Assembly: GCA_017591395.1 (NCBI GenBank)
Contig: WEDG01002038.1
Span: 179,485-243,484 of the forward strand
Direction of reading: 5' to 3'
Source: Schistocephalus solidus
Lineage: Eukaryota > Platyhelminthes > Cestoda > Diphyllobothriidea > Diphyllobothriidae
Length of the DNA stretch: 64,000 bases
A program made the translations under genes and the position numbers. The notes under the pieces are model-generated. The model saw nothing but the letters and a program-made list of their open reading frames with translations, was not told where the DNA came from and searched no databases. This document shows, piece after piece, positions 12,001 to 21,351 of the stretch; within the stretch, counting starts at the first letter, position 1, and each line of letters begins with the position of its first letter.

Positions 12001-13852
12001 GTTTTGGATTCTCACATTAACCCATCCTCAGCGGCAGTTGCCGACAAAGATGCTGGACGGACAGGCGGCGCAGTAATTCTAGGCTGCAATATCCATGCCA
12101 GTGGATGCCTGAGTTAATTAAAAGCAGCCACCTTCATCGTAGGCTTCCTCGCCCGCATCCGGGCCAGATAAGGAATACGACTGTTGCTGAAGAATCGGAT
12201 AGCCGAGCAAGTGGAATCAGTTAGGAGGAATAACGCCAGCCACTAAATCGCAGCTCATTCCAAGAGGCTACAAATGTGTGATGGTCGACAACTTAAAAGT
12301 TCCTTACTCAGAATTTAGAGAAGATGGTTGGGTGGATAAGCCTCCACTGAGGCAGAAAGCTTAACTGCAGCCTCGCAAACAGTCGGAGTAAGCACTCGCC
12401 AGGTAAATGCAAGGTTTTGTTGGGTCCTGGTGTTGTGACCCGCCCTGACACTTAGAATTCGCTAGGTGAGTGCATGCGTGACGTTGTTGGGCCCCGGCAC
12501 AAGCGCGTATGCCTTTGTCTAAGCTGTGTTCTTCTTCAGCAAAGCATCAAACGACACAGCGTTGAATGGGCTCAACCTTTCACCTGACTGGCGCCAAGTT
12601 GAAAATGGCGCAAGCATCGAAATGATACGGAGGGTGAGGCTGAAAAATGCTGCATGACAAAGCGGCGGCGATTGCGATCGTGGGAGCGGACTGCCATAGG
12701 ACTACCGCCTATCTCCAAGTGCAAAGAGGCCGAACTTCTCTTGAGCTGCTTGGGTCTTTTGAAGGCATGAGAGATATCGTCTTAATACATGGCTTTATCG
12801 ATAGGAGATAGTTCGTTTGAGTCAATTAACCATGGCCCTCTTTACCGGCCTGGTAGTTGTCATGTCCGGTCGAAAAGGCCGTTATACTGTCTGAATTGAA
12901 GGGCCAGTGCGCGCGAGCTAAAGGTACTTGGAAGCTGATCGATGAGCAACGCCCTCAGCTGGGTGCGATCAGAGAGAGAGAGAGCTACGCTTTATCTTGA
13001 AAGTAAAATTCCAAAACTTTCAGCAAAAAAGGTCCTCCATTTACCGTGAAGAATCGTCCTTGAATGCGTCTCAAAATATTGATAAATTTCGACTTCTTTC
13101 AAAATGGTGCCAGCATCGTGCGCTGATGACCTCATTTTTGTGGTTCGAATAATTAAATAGGGTTAAAATACAGTATATAATGGGTGAACTAGGCCAATTG
13201 ACGTACATATAAGAGGATTCACTTAAGAATGGAGAGCAGAAAAGATAGTGGCTCAATTTCAAAAGCCCACTAATGGACGTGGGAAAGTGGAGGAGACGCA
13301 GTAGGTGGCCATCGCTTTCTGCTGCACAATTACTGCTTGCACTTCCCCGGGCCTCTCCACTTGTTGAATTTAAGAGATAGCAGGAAAGCTCGTCAGATGG
13401 TAGTGAAGTAAAGCCTTTCCCGCCTAAATCTGTTGTTTAAGCAGAATTTTCGTTGCAATTAGAATAAGAAGAAAAAGAAACGATCACTGAAACAGGAAGG
13501 TTATTGGTCTGAGGATTCAGACTCTCACTTTAACTCTTTATCCTCGAATGTCTCTGAGGATGGGCTCGAATGGGAATCCGAAACGCTAGGGCAATAAACT
13601 GCATGTTCCAGCGATCACATCTTCTTCGTCTTCTTCTCAACTGCCTTCTGGAACCAACCTCTCAAATTTCCACCTATACAAAATTGCTTTGAAAAAATAG
13701 TTGTATTCGATTACCCAGCGTTGAAGACAGGTGTAATCTACCTGCTCATTCGTGCTAGAGGGAGGAGAAGTAACGGAAGGTTGTGCCCCATAATTCCTCA
13801 AATCGCACCAAAACATTTGCGTACACAGCCCATAGTTACTTAGGAACCCCAG
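12001..13852. other. Non-coding; two short interspersed repeats
   Basis: No supportable exon. About 13075-13275 recurs inverted at 43335-43500 (shared 'CCAATTGACGTACATATAAG'-type block). 13548-13640 is a module ending in 'GGCAATAAACT' that also occurs at 19350, 33386 and 41384 (pattern 'GATGGGCTCGA.TGGGAATCCGAAACG'). Confidence 0.5.
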
Positions 13853-13918
13853 GCACAGCGGAGCTTAGCATTTGCAAGTGAAGATATTCAGACGCCAAAA
13901 TGCGGAACCTTGACTCCA
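13853..13918 (+). CDS. LLTP exon A
   Basis: Acceptor CCCCAG ends at 13852, donor CAG|GTATCA at 13919. Starts in phase 0 and ends in phase 1. Encodes 'AQRSLAFASEDIQTPKCGTL' then TP plus the first base of a Glu codon. Likely just after the signal peptide, which would lie in an exon further upstream. Confidence 0.6.
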
Positions 13919-15767
13919 GGTATCATTTGTTTACTATGTTTTTTTACTTTACCACACATAAACGCAGAAATAGTTATTGGGGGTTTTTCAAAATTTGTTA
14001 TTTTTTTAATAGAACAAAAAGTGGGACCGACTTTCGCATACAATTTCTCCATTCAACATCGCCTAACCTCCACGGTGAACGAGGAGGCCGGTCTTACGTT
14101 TTTTATAACGGGCACAGCCGCTGTTCAGGGCTATGCTGGCTGCAATTACGAACTGCGGGTGAGTTGAAACTCTCCGATGTATGCGCTAAATTAGACCACT
14201 AGCGAGGTTTCATCAACTGCTCCGAGTTCATCGTACATCCAGTTGGCAAGAGTGCTGTCTGGCACCAGCCTAGCAGCCAGGACACGTTCGATCTATAGAT
14301 AAAAAAAGGGAGAGAGCGTCTTTGGAAAGAAAGAGTTGTTATCGTGATTTTCAGAGCTGAGACACCAACTCATCGTGGGACGAAATTAAAACAGGGGAGC
14401 AAGTGAGTCTTTCACAGAAGACCAGTTGGCGCGACCGGACGGACGACTATTGACGTGCGAGATGGGTGCTCACAGAGTAACGGTAGGCATTAGACTGTGG
14501 GTTGCTGAAATAGTGGTCGTTGATATGGGGATTAAGGTTGGGGTCAGTAAGTCATGAACGTAGGCGTCCAGGTTAACCCAACGGTTGCTACCACCGATAT
14601 TGGTGCCTTCCTTTCAAACCGACATTACCGAATGGGACTAAGAGATGTCTTGTGTGCTACTGCGGATGTCACATTTTAACATCTGACGTCCACAATCATC
14701 TCTACAGATTCGAAGCCATAACTGCTGACATTAGGCAGTGGTGAATTTCAGTCTTACCTACAGTCTATTTTATGGCTACCGCACTTGCATGAGATTTAAG
14801 GCCTTCAGGCCCGCGCAGAACTAGGGACCAGAAGTTGTGTAGCTCGTATAGACGGACCCTCTGCTTTATAAGCCACCACGGGCACGCCCACCTAGTGTTC
14901 TCTTGATTTCGTCTGAATGCCGTAGAACTGGGAAGGAGAGAGAGCGAGTTAGATGCACGATAAGTCTGACTCAATGAATAAAACTTGGCCGGCAACTCAC
15001 GGTCGTGTGTACTTCAAGGAGCATTGGTCAATTTTTTCCGCCCGCGGCAGGTGAAATAACAGCAGAATCACGTCACTCCCACAGACAGGGAATACTGGAG
15101 TGGCCATTTCTGGCTTATTAGCTGTCATCAGCCAGCCATACCCAGCCTGCCTATATCACTAACCACTGCGAGGCGGCTGTCTGGACTCGAGAGCAAGCCT
15201 CAAGGCACAACTGAACGAGTAAATTAGGTAGCCGATTGGTAAAATACCGACTGCAGACCATCGAAGTGTTTATATGATCACTGCTACGTAAACAAAAGAC
15301 GCACCAAACGGATGGAACTCCTGCCATAAGGCATCCCGGGTGTATCGTACTTTATTAGTTAACTTTTTAACATAAATTGCCAGGCCCAGCTCCGACTCGG
15401 ATACTTCGTGGTATATTTACATGGCAACCGATTATTCCAGGAAGCTGTAAATGACAGTGTGTGTATGCTGCGATTCATAGTCTCATGTGAGCCTTTTGTT
15501 AATAAAAAGCACGCAATTTGGTGATTTTGTTTCACATATTTAGACCTGGATGCGTTTATAATTTTTCAAACTGGCTGAAAAGGTAGGAGTGATTGGACTA
15601 CAGACTAAACGCCGCCACATCACATGCTCAGAAAGCTTTTAAGCCAATCAACGGCCTTATTAATCTGTATGGCTATGATACAGACCTACATTACGTAGTG
15701 AATGCATGGTTTCCGTTGGGGGATCTTAAAATCTGAACGAGTTCACGAGATATTCTGCCTAAATGTT

Positions 15768-15802
<35 letters not shown>

Positions 15803-18800
15803 CAAGCGCTGAAGTGACCATCGTTGACTATTTCTCAAAAAACACAAGGTCATGCTGCAAGGAATTGAGGCTAGCATCCAGGCCCAAATAGTATCTAGTA
15901 GCTAAGTTCCCGTCTCATGTTTGGTCTTCACGTTCGGTTATAATAAGAGCTTTAGAGGCGGTTGCCTCGGTAGAAGTCAGTCCCATTTGACTTTCGAAAA
16001 CTCCATCAGATTGATTTTCTCCTGGCCCATCATAACACGGGCTTCCCAATGAGTTTAAAATGTAGTTGGCCACACTTAAATGTGATCTCCACCGATGATT
16101 AAGAAAAAAGGGCGGGATAAATGGCATAAAGGAGATGACATAGGCTGAAGGGTGGAGTCAGCATTCATAAGGTCTGAGCACGCGTCCGTGACCTTGAAAT
16201 TTCGCTTGTCACACGCATCTGTTGGGAACAGTACTTGGAGTATGCAGTGCAATGAATATAGAAAATTATATATATATATATATAATTTTTAATACCAATC
16301 ACTGATTTCTACCAGTTCCAGCATTTCACAGAGATAAACTACAAAAAAAACAAGAACGAAACTAACCTCGGGAACCTTCTCGCATACGGCATCGAGTAAA
16401 CAGCTAAGCTAGTAGGATTTATTGTGATAATTCAGTAGGTAGAGTACCGGACGTAAACTAGGCGGGCCATTGATATGTTTTAGATTCATGGAAGGCCTCT
16501 ACTGACCGTGTGGGTTTACTATTTCCCAGTGAGCCCAAATAAATAAAGTTTTTATTCATTAATAAATCAGACATCTTAAGAGTTGCAGGCAGGAGTCTGG
16601 GGGCTATATGGTTCTGCTTGACTGACTATTTATGAGGTGAGCCGGATCAGAAAACTAGAGCAAAGCAAGATAAAACAGTTACAAACAAAGTGCGACTTCT
16701 GGCTACAATACTGAGTGTCCCCAAAAATTTGACATCATTTCAAATTATGATATGAGAGTGAAAAAGTTGGTAAAGACAACTGAAACTTGACAGGCTTACT
16801 TGTGAACGTAAAACGTTTTATTCAGCAAATTTCTTAGAAAAAAAAATTATGCAAGATCGTTATTTTAAAATGTTCAATGCGTGCGTCGCTGGTGACGCGG
16901 CACGCATCAAGTCACTAGTGGAGTTCCTGCCACACTCGCTGCAGCAGGTCTTGTGGTACCGTCTGACGAACATTGGTACTTCTCTCCTTTAGTCCATCGA
17001 CACAGTTAAGAAGTGACGGGGCACAGAAAAGTTCTTTTAAATGACTGCTTTTGACCAGCTAGTAACGGGGAGACACTTAGGGCGCAGGGAGGTCGATGAG
17101 GTGATTCACTGAACGGGTGTTTGACAGGCATACCTCCCACGAATGTCTTGCCGTATGGGCGTCATCTCATCCTGCATAATAGAGAATATGACCCACTTGT
17201 GTGGCTCAATTTGGAACCTGAGATTTTTGGTATTGACTGTGTACAGTAAATTAGTGTTCATATCTTTGTGTCTACGTCTGTCAGCCAGTTTTCTACCATA
17301 TTTTACCTCTTTGCCGCTGTGTTAGTTTGTGTTTTTTCACAACGAAAATAGCTAACAGGAAACAATACAGTGTAATTATTTCGCTGACCTGGCTGACAGA
17401 AAGTCCCAATTGAAACTCTGAAGATGCTAGTTGCTTTTTATAATTTCTGCAGTGAGAAAAAAAGAATCCTATTTTAATGGCGGAAGGGCATTAATCGATC
17501 GGGTTACGGAACATGCGCGTCCTTTTACGCCTTGTATTTCCATCTAAGGCCTTCATAGGCATTCGCATGGTGATCAAGGCAAGGAATCACATGGTGTCAA
17601 GTTCGGTGAGCAAAGTGGCCATTTAAATGACACGCACTTGCGATCCAGCTTACTGGCAATTTGCCATTGGGATGTGATCTGAGTGTGATGGAGCCCAATT
17701 TGGTTAAAAAATGAATTTGACAGGGTGATGGAGCCCAATCTGGTTAAAAAATGAATGTGACATGTTCATTTGCTTAAAACTCATCAAGTAGCCAGTTCTT
17801 AAACGTCTCTAGAACATCTTCACCGGTAACGTTTCCCTCGAAGAAAATTGAGCCATACGCATAGAGTTCTTTGAGATGGAGCAGAACGCATTCTTTTTTA
17901 GTGAGTCCCTTTCATGTTAAATTGTGGCATGTGAATTTTCTTCGCAAGTGCCCTCTTATGACACGCCAAAGGATTGACTTAGGGGTTCGGGTGTTCAGGT
18001 TTACTCTTCGCACAGATTTCCTCAGATTATGACTAATCGGCTCACGAATTTGGTTCACTGCCTCTTCCTAAACTGCTGGCCATCCTGTTGGTTTTTTCCG
18101 ACATAGTCTTCCTCGCGAACTTTTTTACTTCACGTCCAAGTCTGCTTCCCTATTGGTGTTTGTTTATTAAATCTTGGAATAAGTGCAATTGGCACTGGGT
18201 TTGACTGAGTTGGAACGTACTTCAATACACAAAAGGCTTTTTCTGATGCAGTAAACTCTATTAGGTGATGGAATAATGGCCAAGTTTTACGAGTACCCTG
18301 CATAATTCCTAGAATTTAAAACAAGTTCACGTTGACTGAGCGATCCACAGTATGACACAGAGTGGATATGGTAGCCGCAGTTATCACATGCATGCCCAGC
18401 CCAAGCGTGCCGGAGACGAACCGAGTGTTATGAGTGTTGCGTTTTTTGATGACCGAGTTAGTGCACTTTAAGAGCACGAATCGTCCAATGTAACCTGCCT
18501 TTTTCTACTTAACTTAAATCCCAAATATGTATACAGTTTAAAACACTAACCCTATGACTCTCCTCCAAATGCAACACATGAAGAAAGAACTTAAGATTTT
18601 GAACATCGATTTTCGCTTTATTTTTCAGCTGCAGGATGTGGAGTTTAGAGAAATGGGTGAACATCAACTGCATCATCGATTTTCGCTTTATTTTTCAGCT
18701 GCAGGATGTGGAGTTTAGAGAAATGGGTGAACATCAACTGCGTCATCGATTTTCGCTTTATTTTTCAGCTGCAGGATGTGGAGTTTAGAGAAATGGGCGA

Positions 18801-21268
18801 ACATCAACTGCGTCAAAGCGGCTTTGAGCTGAAGCTGTCGCAAAACCCTCTGCGTTTTGCTCTATCCACCTCTGGTCTCATCAGCGATGTTTGTCCCGTA
18901 GCTGTGGAGGGGGCCTTTGCCCTGAACATCAAGCTGGCTATTCTTTCGCATCTTCAATGGACCAAGGAATCCGACAAGGTGCCTATTACAAAGTTGGAGG
19001 TGAGTTAGTTATAACATTGTAAGCAATCCCTGAGGAAAACTTACTTATTGCAGTTCAGAGCTACATTGACAACCCAGCAATGTGGGTGGAATGCCGCTTC
19101 CATTTCGGAACTGGTTCGATCACATGTAGTCATTACGAGGATTAAATACTATCAATTAATACAACAACGATTTGTCCCGCCGGGCGCCATGCTGACTGCC
19201 TTCTATCATAAGAATCATAATGTAACTCTGCCCTCAACACTGACTCTCAATTTAATACTAAACCTTACCTTAACTCTAACCATAAACCTTACCTTGCAAT
19301 TTGACACGAAGTCATCTGCACAAGAGGGTCCCCTTTTGTGCGACTATCTCTAATGATGGGTTCGAGCGTGAATCCAAAACGCCAGGCTAATAAAGCTCGC
19401 GTTCCAGCGATCTTGTCTCCTTCTTCACAAAGTCACCTGTACTGAGGACGTTTCCTGTTCTCATGACCTGTTTGGGGGGTCATATAAGTAATCCTAATCC
19501 TGCTCATTGTACCCGGTGTTATCATTTACCTTAACGCTCTTGTTGAATTGCGGGTAACACACCGGTAGGTAGTTTGAAGATTACTTAAATTGGCACCTGA
19601 TACACAGGTGTGGCCTAAAGAGCATACAAGGAGACATTTAGAAACCCCAGGTATCCTTTCAACTGGAAATTAACATTAAAAGAAATACTGGGCACTAGGA
19701 CTAAATGACCAGACTAGGTTGAGAAATTTTAAACCTGAACTCCTTAATTTCTTCCCAAACTCTATTATAGGTTTCCTGCTAAACGACAATTATTTTCATC
19801 GAGAGAATCGACCTGTTTGCCCTTTTCGAACCTCTAGCAAGCCCAAGCTTCATTGAGCATTAGTAAATGCAGCCGTAAATCGATCTGACTCGAGCTGGTG
19901 GTCATAATCCGAGCACCAACACCTGTGAGAAGAAGATCACCTGATAGGTGTTGGATCGAATGCCCCTTAGTTAGAAAGACCTCCTATTAGTGCTATTGTG
20001 ATCTAATCGCCAGTTTGTAAGCAGGAAATGTCCGCCTTCTCCTGATAACCTCCTGTTTTCAAATATCAAAGGTTCTGTTTGCAGCTTAAAGCGATGGCAA
20101 ACTATGATCCAAAAATCTTTACGTCGCAGGGCTCTGTCACTGCTGATTTCACCCTTGCTCAGTTGAAGGTATTAATGCTTGAACATACTACCTACACTGC
20201 ATTCCAACCTTTGTTTAAATTGACATTAAGCGGTTGAATTTATCCGGTAAAAACTCGATGAAAGTAAAGCCAATGAAAGTAAAGCCAATTACCATGGATA
20301 GGGCCTCATAGTACCCAATGGTAATAACACCAGCTATCATAAGCATAGGGGAAACAGGATATGCCCTACCGAGAGCACAGCTACTAGCTAAAAGCCCAGA
20401 CACGTTTTTCGTCGATATTCTGCCGCTGCAAGACGCAGCTGCGAGGGGTTCATCTCATCAGTGGATCACCTAACGTTTTTCGTGTGCTTTCTGGTAGATA
20501 CTGCAGTTTTGAACTCATTGATTTTTAATTTCTTCAGAAGTTAATCTCTAATTTGGAGGATTGGGACCCTCGCACCTCTGCCATACAGCGGCGAAACACG
20601 TTCTTGGGCTTTTAGGTAGTACGTGTGCTGTCAATGTCATGCATAGTTCAACCGACATTTAAAGACACAGACCGGAAGTCGATATGAATATTTGGACCGA
20701 AGTCCATCAGCCACAGCGACTCAACTATGCATATCAACTTTCGTTCTGGATATTAAAAGCTTAAGTCCGACTAATTTACTCCAAGTTAGCTATTAATTTC
20801 TGAGGAAATCAAAAACCAATTCAAAACCAAACCCAACCAACCAACCCAACCCAACCAACCAACCAACCCAAAACCAAACCAAAAACCAGAAAGCACGCAG
20901 GGAATGCTAGAGAACCCAGCAATGTGCCGAACCCCTAACAGCTGTGCTATGCAGCTGCAGAATATAACTAAAGCAAGTGTCTGAACTGTCAGCTAGTATT
21001 AGGTTAACCCTGCATATATACCACTGGCTGCCTGGTAGCAGTTAAATGAATATTATGCGGTTATCCTGCAGTGACCGGCAGAAATCGGCCGAAAATTTCC
21101 CATCAACTGTCAGTCTACGCCTATAAAGCCTCAGATAGACTGATTTACTCCAAGTTGGTGACCGATTTCTGAGAAAATTAAAAAGCAAGAAAAGGCTTGC
21201 CAAGGATGCCTGAGGCAGAATTTTCGGCGTTGTCCAGCGGCGTGGAGGTAATCATCGAGCACTGCGAC

Positions 21269-21351
<83 letters not shown>

